Assembly: GCF_014639435.1 (NCBI RefSeq) | Contig: NZ_BMFZ01000011.1 | Coordinates: 97,714-161,713, forward strand | Length of the DNA: 64,000 nt | Reading direction: 5' to 3' | Source of the DNA: Hafnia psychrotolerans | GTDB lineage: Bacteria > Pseudomonadota > Gammaproteobacteria > Enterobacterales > Enterobacteriaceae | Shown here: in pieces, positions 8,515-16,592 of the stretch | Numbering within the stretch: position 1 is the stretch's first letter | Layout: each line of letters begins with the position of its first letter | Program-made: the position numbers and the translations under genes | The notes under the pieces: generated by a model | Told to the model about the DNA's origin: nothing | What the model saw: the letters and a program-made list of their open reading frames with translations, nothing else | Databases searched by the model: none

Positions 8515-9150
8515 TTAGCGTTTTGTTGTCGCGAGCCGAACTGCAAAAGCGATAAAAACAGTGCCGGTCAAACGATCCAGCGTTCTAACGACTGTCGGAC
8601 GGCGCAACCAACGGGACAGCGGACGTGTGGCGGAAATCATGGTGACAGACCATAACGTGCCGATAACCGCGTGCATGGCAGCCAGGCCGAAAATATACGG
8701 GCCGACCGGATAACCGGTCGCCACAAACTGAGGCAGGAAGGAAACGTAAAAGACGCCGACTTTTGGGTTTAGCACGTTGCCGAACAACCCTCTGACGAAA
8801 GGCGAATTGCCGATGCGTAAGGCTTTCGTCCTGCCTTCCGGCGCGGCCATGTTCATTTCGCTGCGTGGTTTCAGCAGCATTTGCAGGCCGAGCCAGCCCA
8901 GGTACGCTGCACCGATCCACTTCAGCACCGTAAAGGCGACTTCTGAGGCGGCCAGAACCGCGCCAAGCCCGAGAGCCACCATCGCGCCCCATACCAGACA
9001 GCCAGTACTGATCCCAAATGCCGACAAGAGCGCTTTTTTACTGCCCTGACTGGCTGCCGTGCGCAGAACCAGCGCCGTGTCGAGGCCAGGCGTAAGCGTT
9101 AAAATGCCTGCAGCCAGCGCGTAAGAAAGCAGAGATTCGGTGACGGTCAT
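8515..9150 (-). CDS. LysE/RhtB-family amino acid exporter
   Basis: 211-aa inner-membrane protein with six predicted hydrophobic segments. The family signature is near the N-terminus: LTPGLDTALVLRTAASQGSK, then AFGISTGCLVWGAMVALGLG and the central GNVLNPKVGVFYVSFLPQF, which is diagnostic of LysE translocators. Members export basic, neutral or hydroxylated amino acids; the substrate cannot be told. Followed 14 bp downstream by a GNAT gene on the same strand. Confidence 0.88.
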   Translation of the reverse strand: MTVTESLLSYALAAGILTLTPGLDTALVLRTAASQGSKKALLSAFGISTGCLVWGAMVALGLGAVLAASEVAFTVLKWIGAAYLGWLGLQMLLKPRSEMNMAAPEGRTKALRIGNSPFVRGLFGNVLNPKVGVFYVSFLPQFVATGYPVGPYIFGLAAMHAVIGTLWSVTMISATRPLSRWLRRPTVVRTLDRLTGTVFIAFAVRLATTKR

Positions 9151-9247
9151 GACTTTTCCTGATGAGCAAAAAAATCAGAATAGTGAACCTGGCAGGGAAG
9201 ATGCAATGTGCAGACAAAGAAAATCTGCAAGAGGATGCGTGGAAAAC

Positions 9248-9284
9248 AAAAAAAGCCTGCGGAAGATGATCTTCCATAGGCTTT
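9248..9284 (-). terminator. rho-independent terminator of the DUF1471 gene
   Basis: Long hairpin AAAAGCCTgcGGAAGA / TCTTCCatAGGCTTTT (9251-9284), flanked by an A-run at 9248-9254 that reads as a U-tract on the bottom strand. It follows the small DUF1471 gene. Confidence 0.8.
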
Positions 9285-9319
9285 TGAGAGGGTATTGGAG
9301 CAACCGCTTTGCGTGGTGA

Positions 9320-9577
9320 TTACTTATAGATTTCAGCGTTAGCGTGCATACGATTGTTACCGGTCACAGCAATAATACGGTAAGAAGAGGCGCCGGCTTC
9401 GCTTGCCTGAGCTGCCAATTTACTTTCCAGACCACCAAGCGTGGTTGGGCCTGCAACTGAGATCACACCGATTTTTTGTGCGCCGTCGGCAGGTTGTGAA
9501 ACTTGTTGAGCAGCAAAACTACCGAAAGAGATCAGAGAAAGGGTTGCAGCTACAGCAAAAATTTTGATGTTTTTCAT
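9320..9577 (-). CDS. YhcN/BhsA/McbA-type DUF1471 stress protein
   Basis: 85-aa secreted protein. MKNIKIFAVAATLSLISFGS followed by FAA is a signal peptide; the mature part holds the DUF1471 pattern KIGVISVAGPTTLGGLESKL ... ASSYRIIAVTGNNRMHANAEIYK, in which SYRI and the terminal H-A-x-A-x-I-Y-K are typical. Relatives (BhsA, McbA, YhcN) influence biofilm formation and stress resistance. The ATG at 9577 was chosen because it starts the signal peptide; the longer upstream frame has no reason to be translated. It ends with its own terminator. Confidence 0.85.
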   Translation of the reverse strand: MKNIKIFAVAATLSLISFGSFAAQQVSQPADGAQKIGVISVAGPTTLGGLESKLAAQASEAGASSYRIIAVTGNNRMHANAEIYK

Positions 9578-9685
9578 GACAATTATTCCATTCAGATTAT
9601 GAGGTTGAAAGGCGATTTCCTTTCGATTGGTGAATAATAGACCTGTCTGGCATAGATGGAAAACGGATTGATTTGAGTAAGTCAT

Positions 9686-10008
9686 TCAAAAAATTTGCTC
9701 TATATTTTACGTGGTTTTACAGGCTGCTGTGGCCGATTGACGAAACGCCATTGTTGCTTACGCCGGTTGAAAAATACGTCATAAACTGACGAAAATTTGT
9801 CCTTCCCCCTGATTTTGAGCGAGTTTCCCCATTTCTGCTAGACTGCACCTGCAGTGCCAGAAACGGTTTGTGGTGTTTTTCCGCCGACCGGTAAGTGGAA
9901 TGTGGGTGGTTCCGCTCTTGTTTAGCCAAATTGGCTCGACACAATTGATGGTGAGACCATGCGTTTTACTCACGTCACGGTAACAAAATTTATTTGGAGG
10001 AGTTAGCA
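9686..10008. other. intergenic region upstream of the GlsB-type gene
   Basis: 323 bp separate two small stress genes. It holds the promoter candidate listed for the GlsB-type gene and a strong TTGGAGGAG ribosome-binding site at 9994-10002. Short open frames are present but lack codon bias or ribosome-binding sites, and I see no further gene. Confidence 0.6.
9815..9844 (+). promoter_or_regulatory. candidate promoter of the GlsB-type gene
   Basis: TTGAGC (9815-9820) and TAGACT (9839-9844) are 18 bp apart. The -10 context TGCTAGACT resembles sigma-S promoters (C before the -10). It would give a leader of about 160 nt. Weak evidence. Confidence 0.35.
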
Positions 10009-10257
10009 ATGGGGATTTTATCCTGGATTATCTTTGGTCTGATTGCGGGTATTTTGGCGAAGTGGATCATGCCGGGTAGAGATGGCGGCGGTTTCATTCT
10101 GACTGTGGTTCTCGGTGTTGTCGGTGCCGTTGTCGGTGGTTATATCAGTACGTTTTTTGGTTTTGGCCGGGTCGATGGTTTCAACTTTGGCAGCTTTATC
10201 GTTGCCGTGATCGGTGCGCTGGTCGTGCTGTTCATCTATCGTAAAATTCGCAGCTGA
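10009..10257 (+). CDS. GlsB/YeaQ/YmgE family membrane protein
   Basis: 82-aa membrane protein of the transglycosylase-associated (GlsB/YeaQ/YmgE) family. MGILSWIIFGLIAGILAKWI and the PGRDGGGFILTVVLGVVGAV stretch are characteristic, with three hydrophobic segments and a short basic tail (YRKIRS). Homologues are stationary-phase or stress induced; the biochemical function is not known. A near-ideal TTGGAGGAG site precedes the ATG, and a terminator follows 25 bp after the stop, so it is a single-gene unit. Confidence 0.88.
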   Translation: MGILSWIIFGLIAGILAKWIMPGRDGGGFILTVVLGVVGAVVGGYISTFFGFGRVDGFNFGSFIVAVIGALVVLFIYRKIRS

Positions 10258-10282
10258 TCATGCTCCGCTGTGCCTGACGATT

Positions 10283-10312
10283 AAAAGCCGCGCAGTGTCG
10301 CGGTTTTTTTTG
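10283..10312 (+). terminator. rho-independent terminator of the GlsB-type gene
   Basis: Hairpin CCGCG-cagtgt-CGCGG (10288-10303) followed by eight T, preceded by an A-run at 10283-10286. Confidence 0.85.
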
Positions 10313-10414
10313 TCTCAAAATGACTCTTTGATGAAGTCGAGGAGGTTGGAATACTCCTCGCAGACCTACTATATGCCTGAAAAAAAAGGTTATCTGGTGG
10401 AAAGTCAGTCTGAG

Positions 10415-11113
10415 CTAAATCGCCACTAAACCTCGTACATTTTCCGTTTCCATGTCTTCCCCACGTCCGCGCTTGACGATGCTACCGCGCGACATCACCA
10501 GATAGCTGTCAGCGAGTTCGGCGGCGAAATCATAGAATTGTTCGACCAGCAGGATGGCCATGTCGCCTTTGGCGGCCAGCTGTTTGATCACCGCACCAAT
10601 CTCTTTGATGACCGATGGCTGAATGCCTTCCGTCGGCTCGTCGAGGATCAGCAGGCTGGGTTTGCAGGCCAGCGCGCGGCCGATGGCGAGCTGTTGCTGC
10701 TGGCCACCGGACAAATCACCGCCGCGGCGATGCTTCATTTCCAGCAGGATCGGGAACAGATGGTAGATTTCATCCGGCACCTGTTTCGCATCGCTACCGG
10801 AAAAGCGTGACAGCCCCATCAGCAGGTTTTCTTCTACAGTCAGGCGCGGAAAAATTTCGCGGCCCTGCGGGACATAGGCGATGCCTGCCTGCACGCGCTG
10901 ATGCGGTTTACGGGTGTTGATCACCTGATCCTGCCAGCTGATGGTGCCAGATTTCGCCGGGATCAGTCCCATCAGGCATTTCAGCAGCGTGGTTTTGCCC
11001 ACGCCATTGCGGCCGAGCAGGCAGGTGACTTCGCCGATGTTGGCCTCGAATGACAGGCCGCGCAGAATGTGACTACCGCCGTAAAATTGGTTCAGTTCAT
11101 TGACTTGCAACAT
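10415..11113 (-). CDS. urtE: urea ABC transporter ATP-binding protein UrtE
   Basis: 232-aa LivF-like ATPase, last gene of the urt operon. Walker A GRNGVGKTT (about 34-42), signature LSGGQQQQLAIGRAL (about 134-148), Walker B LLILDEPTEGIQ and the H-loop replaced by LVEQFY as usual in LivF/UrtE. With UrtD it powers the UrtBC permease. The gene starts 24 bp after urtD. Assignment as UrtE and not branched-chain amino acid LivF rests on the complete urtABCDE order and the neighbouring urea carboxylase genes. Confidence 0.9.
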   Translation of the reverse strand: MLQVNELNQFYGGSHILRGLSFEANIGEVTCLLGRNGVGKTTLLKCLMGLIPAKSGTISWQDQVINTRKPHQRVQAGIAYVPQGREIFPRLTVEENLLMGLSRFSGSDAKQVPDEIYHLFPILLEMKHRRGGDLSGGQQQQLAIGRALACKPSLLILDEPTEGIQPSVIKEIGAVIKQLAAKGDMAILLVEQFYDFAAELADSYLVMSRGSIVKRGRGEDMETENVRGLVAI

Positions 11114-11137
11114 GCTTTCCCTTCCTCTGCTTAAACC

Positions 11138-11944
11138 TCATCGGCCTAAATAAACGTCGATAACCTGCTCGTTAGCTTGCACCTGTTTCAGCGAGCCTTC
11201 CGCCAGCACTTGCCCCTGATGCAGCACGGTGACGTGGTCGGCGATGCTTTCCACAAAACCCATGTCATGCTCGACCACCATCAGCGAATGTTTGCCCGCC
11301 AGTTGTTTGAACAGCTCAGCGGTGTATTCGGTTTCGGCGTCGGTCATGCCCGCTGCCGGTTCGTCGAGTAACAGCAAATGTGGCTCCTGCACCAGCAACA
11401 TGCCGATCTCCAGAAACTGTTTCTGGCCGTGCGACAGTAAACCCGCCGGACGATACCGTTCTGCTGTGAGCCTCAGCGTACCGAGCATTTCATCAATGCG
11501 GTCACGTTGTTCGCTGTTCATTTTGGCGCGCAGGCAAGCCCAGACTGATTTATTGGTTTTCTGCGCGATCTCCAGATTTTCGAACACAGTCAGCGCTTCG
11601 AAGACCGTCGGCTTCTGGAATTTACGGCCAATGCCGGATTGCGCGATGCGCACCGGATCGAGCTTGGTCAGATCGGTGCGCTGATCGTAAAACACGCGTC
11701 CGCTCTGCGGTTTGGTTTTGCCGGTGATGACGTCCATCAGCGTGGTTTTTCCCGCGCCGTTCGGGCCGATCACGCAGCGCAGCTCGCCGACACCAATGTT
11801 CAGCGACAAGTTGGTCAGTGCCTTAAAACCATCAAAACTGACGTTGATGTTTTCCAACTGCAAAATCGGGTCGGTCTGTTCGCGGTGCCTGTCTGCCAGA
11901 TGCGGCTGAGTAAACAGGTCTTCGGTCATGGTCATCGGGCTCAT
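11138..11944 (-). CDS. urtD: urea ABC transporter ATP-binding protein UrtD
   Basis: 268-aa LivG-like ATPase. Walker A GPNGAGKTT (about 59-67), the LivG-type IGRKFQKPTVFEALTVFENL, a signature LLSHGQKQFLEIGMLL in which the usual LSGG is LSHG (normal for UrtD), Walker B LLLLDEPAAGM and the H-loop VVEHDM. The N-terminus carries about 25 extra residues before the ABC domain. Its ATG overlaps the urtC stop by one base (TGATG), implying translational coupling. Confidence 0.92.
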   Translation of the reverse strand: MSPMTMTEDLFTQPHLADRHREQTDPILQLENINVSFDGFKALTNLSLNIGVGELRCVIGPNGAGKTTLMDVITGKTKPQSGRVFYDQRTDLTKLDPVRIAQSGIGRKFQKPTVFEALTVFENLEIAQKTNKSVWACLRAKMNSEQRDRIDEMLGTLRLTAERYRPAGLLSHGQKQFLEIGMLLVQEPHLLLLDEPAAGMTDAETEYTAELFKQLAGKHSLMVVEHDMGFVESIADHVTVLHQGQVLAEGSLKQVQANEQVIDVYLGR

Positions 11945-13017
11945 CAGGATTTCCTCTTGCGCAGCAGGCCAATCACACCGTGCGGCAGGAACAGTGTCAC
12001 GACAATAAACATGCCGCCGAGCACGAACTGCCAGTATTCAGGGATGGCGACGGTGAACCAGCTTTTCGCGCCGTTGACGATGCCCGCGCCGAGAATCGGG
12101 CCGATCAGCGTGCCGCGCCCGCCGAGCGCCACCCAGATGGCGGCCTCGATGGAGTTGGTCGGAGACATCTCGCTGGGGTTGATGATGCCGACCTGCGGCA
12201 CGTACAGTGCACCGGCCAACCCGCACAGCATGGCGGACACCGTCCAGACGAACAGTTTGAAACCTTTCGGATCGTAACCGCAGAAGATCAGCCGGTTTTC
12301 GGCGTCGCGCACAGCGGTCAGAACGCGGCCATATTTGCTGCGCGCCAGCGCAAAGCCGAGCGCAAGGCTGAAGACCAGCACCAATACGGTCATCAAAAAT
12401 AATCCGACGCGAGTGCCGGTGGCAGTGACCTGAAAACCGAGCAGGGTCGTGAAACCGGTGAAGCCATTATTGCCGCCAAAACCCGTTTCATTGCGGAAAA
12501 ACAGCAGCATACCGGCGTAGGTCAGCGCCTGCGTCATGATCGAAAAATAGACGCCTTTGATTTTCGAACGGAACGCGAAGTAACCGAACACAAACGCCAG
12601 CGCGCCGGGGACCAGCACGATCAGGCACAGCGCCCACGCGAAATGCTGAGTGCCCGTCCAGAACCACGGCAGCTCGGTCCACGAGAGGAATGACATGAAA
12701 TCCGGCAGGCCGCTGCCCGCTGCCTGACGCATCAGATACATGCCCATCGCATAGCCGCCGAGCGCAAAAAACAGACCGTGACCGAGCGACAGCAAACCCG
12801 CATAACCCCACACCAGATCGAGGGCGATCGCGACGATCGCATAGCACAGGATCTTACCAACTAATGTCAGCGTATACGTAGAGATCGCTAGCGGGTTATC
12901 CGCCGGCAGCAGCGCCAGAAATGGCATGATAAGCAGCGCGATCAATACTACCGCGCCCACGGAAATTGCAATCTTTGGCGCTTTTTGCACGCCGGTTAGG
13001 GTTAGAGGTTGGCTCAT
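11944..13017 (-). CDS. urtC: urea ABC transporter permease UrtC
   Basis: 357-aa LivM-like permease with about nine hydrophobic segments. Typical motifs are LDLVWGYAGLLSLGHGLFFALGGYAMGMYL (about 65-94), FGGNNGFTGF, and the EAA-like cytoplasmic loop GRVLTAVRDAENRLIFCGYD (about 230). UrtC pairs with UrtB as the membrane channel of the urea importer. Overlaps urtB and urtD by single bases (TGATG at each junction). Confidence 0.92.
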   Translation of the reverse strand: MSQPLTLTGVQKAPKIAISVGAVVLIALLIMPFLALLPADNPLAISTYTLTLVGKILCYAIVAIALDLVWGYAGLLSLGHGLFFALGGYAMGMYLMRQAAGSGLPDFMSFLSWTELPWFWTGTQHFAWALCLIVLVPGALAFVFGYFAFRSKIKGVYFSIMTQALTYAGMLLFFRNETGFGGNNGFTGFTTLLGFQVTATGTRVGLFLMTVLVLVFSLALGFALARSKYGRVLTAVRDAENRLIFCGYDPKGFKLFVWTVSAMLCGLAGALYVPQVGIINPSEMSPTNSIEAAIWVALGGRGTLIGPILGAGIVNGAKSWFTVAIPEYWQFVLGGMFIVVTLFLPHGVIGLLRKRKS

Positions 13018-14588
13018 CAGTCAATCACCCGGCCTTTGAAGGCGAAGAGTCCCTGCGGACGTTTCTGAATAAATAGGATAATCAGCGCGAGGATCAGGAT
13101 TTTCCCCAGCACTGCGCCGATTTCTGGCTCAAGAATTTTGTTCATAATGCCCAGACCAAAGGCGGCGACTACCGTACCGGCCAGTTGCCCAACGCCGCCG
13201 AGCACCACCACCAGGAAGGAGTCGATGATGTAACCCTGGCCCAGTTCGGGGCCGACGTTGCCCAGTTGTGAGAGCGCCACGCCGCCAAGCCCCGCGATGC
13301 CGGAGCCGAGGCCGAACGCCAGCATATCGACGCGGCCGGTTGGCACACCGCAGCAAGCGGCCATCGCACGGTTTTGTGTCACGGCGCGTACGTTCATGCC
13401 GAGTCGGGTTTTATTAAGCAGCAGCCAGGTCAGGCCAAGCACCAGCAGGACAAAAATGATCACCGCGATACGGTTGTACGGCAGCACCAGATTCGGCAGC
13501 AACTGAATGCCGCCAGAGAGCCAGCCGGGGTTGGCAACTTCGAGGTTCTGCGCGCCAAACAGCACGCGCACACCCTGGATGAGGATCAAGCTGATGCCCC
13601 AGGTCGCCAGAAGCGTTTCCAGCGGACGGCCATATAAATGACGGATCACCGTGCGCTCCAGCGCCATGCCGATACCTGCGGTAATGAAAAACGCCACCGG
13701 CAGCGCGACCAGCGGATACAGTGCCAGCAGCCCCGGTGCATAGTGCTGGAATAGCGACTGCACCATATAAGTGGAATAGGAACCGAGCATTAACATCTCG
13801 CCGTGGGCCATATTAATCACGCCCAATAGTCCGTAGGTGATCGCCAGACCCAGCGCGGCCAGCAGCAGAATCGAACCGAGCGACAAACCGGTAAACGCCT
13901 GGCCGAGCAAATCGCCGATCAGTAACCGGTGCTGCACTGCTTTCAGGCTGACGGCAGCGGCGGCGCGCACCGTGGCATCGGCTTCCGTTTTCGGGTCGGT
14001 CAGTTTTTGCAGACGGCTCTGGGTATCTGGATCGCCGGAGGTGCCGAGTAGCTCGACGGCTTTCAGGCGCACCTGCGGGTTGGCGTCGGCCAGTTGTAAG
14101 TTTGCCAGCGCGATGGCCAGGGCATCATGCACCGTGCGGTCTTTTTCCGCCTCAAAACGATGAGTCAGCAATGGCAACTGGTCGGCTTGCGCTTCGCGTT
14201 GTAAGGATTTGGCGGCTTGTAAACGCACGGCGCTGTCGGTGCTGACTAAGCGGTGGGCGGAAAGGGCGTTAGCGATCAGAATGCGCAGACGGTTGTTCAG
14301 CCACACTTTTTTGGTATCGCCCTGCGGTTTGGCATCACCTTCCAGCGGCGTGAGCTGTTTGCCATTTTGCGTGAAGGCGTGTTTAGCCTCGTCGATAACG
14401 ACATTTTCCTGCTTCAGTGCCTCGAGCAGCGACAGTCTTTCCGGCTGCGGATCCGCCGCCCATTGTTGTAATAGCGTGGCTTGCTGGCTGCGGCTGGCGG
14501 CGGCAAAGTCATTCGCCGCCCCGGCCTGCGCCAGCAATGGCAGGCAGCCAAGCAGGAAAAACAGAGATCGGGTGAATATTTTCATCAT
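13017..14588 (-). CDS. urtB: urea ABC transporter permease UrtB
   Basis: 523-aa LivH-like permease from the chosen ATG at 14588 (a second ATG follows directly at 14585). It begins with a signal-peptide-like segment (FTRSLFFLLGCLPLLAQAGA), then about 200 residues with HEAT-like helical repeats (RLQAAKSLQ, VRLKAVELLG, VRAAAAVSLKA) that would lie in the periplasm, then the permease domain (about 230-523) with LGLAITYGLLGVINMAHGEM and the NKTRLGMNVRAVTQNRAMAA loop. This extended N-terminus is usual in proteobacterial UrtB. The next gene upstream, urtA, is separated by an unusual 662-bp repeat block. Confidence 0.9.
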   Translation of the reverse strand: MMKIFTRSLFFLLGCLPLLAQAGAANDFAAASRSQQATLLQQWAADPQPERLSLLEALKQENVVIDEAKHAFTQNGKQLTPLEGDAKPQGDTKKVWLNNRLRILIANALSAHRLVSTDSAVRLQAAKSLQREAQADQLPLLTHRFEAEKDRTVHDALAIALANLQLADANPQVRLKAVELLGTSGDPDTQSRLQKLTDPKTEADATVRAAAAVSLKAVQHRLLIGDLLGQAFTGLSLGSILLLAALGLAITYGLLGVINMAHGEMLMLGSYSTYMVQSLFQHYAPGLLALYPLVALPVAFFITAGIGMALERTVIRHLYGRPLETLLATWGISLILIQGVRVLFGAQNLEVANPGWLSGGIQLLPNLVLPYNRIAVIIFVLLVLGLTWLLLNKTRLGMNVRAVTQNRAMAACCGVPTGRVDMLAFGLGSGIAGLGGVALSQLGNVGPELGQGYIIDSFLVVVLGGVGQLAGTVVAAFGLGIMNKILEPEIGAVLGKILILALIILFIQKRPQGLFAFKGRVID

Positions 14589-14627
14589 GTCTTCGCCATA
14601 AAAGTAGTATTTCTTTTCAACCTCAAC

Positions 14628-14932
14628 TTTAAGGTCAAAACCTTGGGCTCGCCGCCCAAACTGGCCCAAAGGAGGCATAAACGTGCCTCCTTTGGAATCC
14701 TGCGTTTTTTCTCTGAGACACCGACAGCTTCGCGCCATGCAGGCACCGTGTGCCAGAGGCTCCTGTTCTCGCCGCAAAATCCCGCCGCTACGCGGTGCCT
14801 TCGCTGCGGGATTCCAACCCGCGCAAAAAGACGCGCGGTTTTCCACCTCTTGCTCAGCGGAATTTTTGACTGCGGCCTGGAGGCTATGTAAGTCAAAAGA
14901 AAACAGCAGCCCAAACTGCTTTTGACCTTAAA
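14628..14932. repeat. 13-bp perfect inverted repeats bounding 305 bp
   Basis: TTTAAGGTCAAAA (14628-14640) and TTTTGACCTTAAA (14920-14932) are exact reverse complements. They bracket the left repeat copy, as terminal repeats of a MITE-like element would. No clear target-site duplication is seen at the outer edges. Confidence 0.5.
14666..14695. repeat. hairpin with perfect 12-bp stem in the left repeat copy
   Basis: CCAAAGGAGGCA (14666-14677) and TGCCTCCTTTGG (14684-14695) with a 6-base loop. The right copy carries the counterpart hairpin at 15129-15160 (CCAGAAGG ... CCTTCTGG with inner GCGC pairs), with many sequence changes but the pairing kept. Confidence 0.75.
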
Positions 14933-14980
14933 AATGCCTCAAAGGCGCAGTCAAAACGACGTCGAATGAACGGTGAGAAA

Positions 14981-15004
14981 CCGCTCGGGTCTTTTTCCGA
15001 GCGG
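14981..15004. repeat. hairpin of the right repeat copy, matched at 14819-14838
   Basis: CCGCTCGG-gtcttttt-CCGAGCGG is a perfect 8-bp stem with an 8-base loop. The equivalent place in the left copy holds CCGCGC-aaaaagac-GCGCGG (14819-14838). The stem bases differ between the copies, yet both pair fully. Confidence 0.7.
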
Positions 15005-15166
15005 GTCCGAACCTGAAATGAGAGCACCGCGTAGCGGCGGCGTTTGCGCCGTGAACGAAAGCTCCTGAAACACGTTCCCTGCCAGCAGCGATAGCTGTCG
15101 GTGTCACAACCAAAAAGGCGCGGGATGTCCAGAAGGGGCGCGCCTTGGCGCTCCTTCTGGGCAGGT

Positions 15167-15213
15167 TTGGGCTGCAAGCCCAAGGTCTTAGCGGGTGTGG
15201 GCTGCAAGCCCAC
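15167..15213. repeat. tandem pair of 17-bp palindromic hairpins
   Basis: TTGGGCTGCAAGCCCAA (15167-15183) and GTGGGCTGCAAGCCCAC (15197-15213) repeat with a 30-bp period. The first is the outer hairpin of the right copy (left counterpart at 14643-14658); the second is an extra unit lying just downstream of urtA. Confidence 0.7.
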
Positions 15214-15250
15214 GGTGTTCCGCGGTGTTAGCGGGCATGGCTAGCCAGCC

Positions 15251-16519
15251 CTAATTCGTCGTCTTCACTGGGGTATCCGGCTTCTTATCGTTCCCAGCAA
15301 TGTACGGACTCCACGGCTGGGCGCGGATCGTTTTGTCGGTCTGCCAGACCACGTTGAACTGCCCGTTGGATTCTATTTCCCCGATCATCACGGGTTTGTG
15401 CAGATGATGGTTGGTCGCATCCATGGTCAGCGTGAAGCCAGACGGCGCGGCGAAGGTCTGCCCGGCCATGGCGGCGCGGACTTTATCCACGTCAGTCGTT
15501 CCGGCTTTTTCCACCGCCTGGGCCCACATATGGATGCCGACGTAGGTCGCTTCCATCGGGTCGTTGGTGACCGCAGAGTCGGCGTTCGGCAGTTTGTGGG
15601 CTTTGGCGTAAGCCTTCCATTCGGCGACGAATTTCTTGTTGGTCGGGTTATCGACGGACTGGAAGTAGTTCCACGCCGCCAGATCGCCCACCAGCGGTTT
15701 GGTGTCGATGCCGCGCAGTTCTTCTTCACCCACCGAGAACGCCACCACCGGTACGTCAGTCGCTTTCACGCCTTGGTTCGCCAACTCTTTGTAGAACGGT
15801 ACGTTGGAGTCACCGTTGATGGTGGAGATCACCGCTGTTTTGCCGCCTGCGGAGAATTTCTTAATATTGGACACGATGGTCTGATAATCGCTGTAACCGA
15901 ACGGCGTATAGACCTCTTCGATATCACTGTCTTTCACGCCTTTGGAATGCAGGAAGGCGCGCAGAATTTTGTTGGTGGTGCGCGGATAGACGTAGTCGGT
16001 GCCGAGCAGGAAGAAGCGTTTGGCTGCGCCGCCGTCTTCGCTCATCAGATATTCCACCGCCGGAATGGCTTGCTGGTTAGGCGCAGCACCGGTGTAGAAC
16101 ACGTTTGGCGACATCTCTTCGCCTTCATACTGCACCGGATAGAACAGCAGACCGTTCAGCTCTTCGAAGACCGGCAGCACCGATTTACGCGAGACCGATG
16201 TCCAGCAACCAAACACCACGGCGACCTTATCCTGCGTCAGCAGTTGGCGGGCTTTTTCGGCGAACAGCGGCCAGTTAGAAGCCGGATCGACCACCACCGG
16301 TTCCAGCTTTTTGCCCAGCACGCCGCCTTTGGCGTTGATGTCGTCTATGGTCATCAGCGCGATGTCTTTCAGCGGCGTTTCAGAAATCGCCATGGTGCCG
16401 GAAAGGGAGTGCATGATGCCGACTTTGATGGTCTCGGCAGCCTGTGCGCTCCAGGCTAATCCCATGCTGACTACGATGGCGGACAGAGCAAAGGCTTTAA
16501 TAAAACGTCGACGTTGCAT
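15251..16519 (-). CDS. urtA: urea-binding protein UrtA
   Basis: 422-aa periplasmic solute-binding protein of the urea ABC transporter. The start MQRRRFIKAFALSAIVVSMG carries a twin-arginine-like RRxFIK motif, a hydrophobic core and an AxA cleavage site (SAQA-AE). The mature protein shows IKVGIMHSLSGTMAISETPLKD, FGCWTSVSRKSVLPVFEE, LLFYPVQYEGEE and GTDYVYPRTTN, all typical of UrtA/FmdD-type binding proteins. The ATG at 16519 follows GAGGGT at 8 bases; an upstream in-frame extension has no signal peptide. The repeat block downstream may partly uncouple urtA from urtBCDE, giving an excess of binding protein. Confidence 0.92.
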   Translation of the reverse strand: MQRRRFIKAFALSAIVVSMGLAWSAQAAETIKVGIMHSLSGTMAISETPLKDIALMTIDDINAKGGVLGKKLEPVVVDPASNWPLFAEKARQLLTQDKVAVVFGCWTSVSRKSVLPVFEELNGLLFYPVQYEGEEMSPNVFYTGAAPNQQAIPAVEYLMSEDGGAAKRFFLLGTDYVYPRTTNKILRAFLHSKGVKDSDIEEVYTPFGYSDYQTIVSNIKKFSAGGKTAVISTINGDSNVPFYKELANQGVKATDVPVVAFSVGEEELRGIDTKPLVGDLAAWNYFQSVDNPTNKKFVAEWKAYAKAHKLPNADSAVTNDPMEATYVGIHMWAQAVEKAGTTDVDKVRAAMAGQTFAAPSGFTLTMDATNHHLHKPVMIGEIESNGQFNVVWQTDKTIRAQPWSPYIAGNDKKPDTPVKTTN

Positions 16520-16592
16520 AGATGTACCCTCGAAAGTGAAAATGATTAAGAGAACGCTGTTATGGTGAAAGTCGAAAAAATATTTAAAAAAG

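Larger units (their letters stand above)
14589..15250. repeat. intergenic block of two inverted ~270-bp repeat copies
   Basis: The 662 bp between urtA and urtB contain no credible gene. The block is an imperfect palindrome centred near 14911: a left copy (about 14641-14911) and a right copy in reverse orientation (about 14912-15185). Exact matches between left and reverse-complemented right include CCTTGGGCT (14641 and 15185), GACACCGACAGCT (14717-14729 and 15093-15105), CGCCGCTACGCGGTGC (14783-14798 and 15024-15039) and TTTTGACTGCG (14864-14874 and 14946-14956). All pairs share the same centre within 2 bp. The copies have diverged by substitution and small indels. Short open frames within it follow the repeat, not codon bias. 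Confidence 0.8.

Noticed and set aside
14585..15213. Two overlapping bottom-strand open frames of about 106-109 codons in the urtA-urtB spacer
   Set aside because: They run through the inverted repeat copies and their hairpins, have arginine-rich low-quality composition and no ribosome-binding sites. The repeat structure explains the absence of stops better than coding.
15398..16459. 353-codon open frame on the plus strand opposite urtA
   Set aside because: It is antisense to a clear UrtA gene, rich in H, R and G as expected from a mirrored GC-biased gene, and lacks start signals.
10415..16519. Branched-chain amino acid (Liv) transporter in place of urea transporter
   Set aside because: The genes are related to livFGMHK, but the A-B-C-D-E order, the long UrtB N-terminus, the UrtA-type binding protein and linkage to urea carboxylase all favour Urt.
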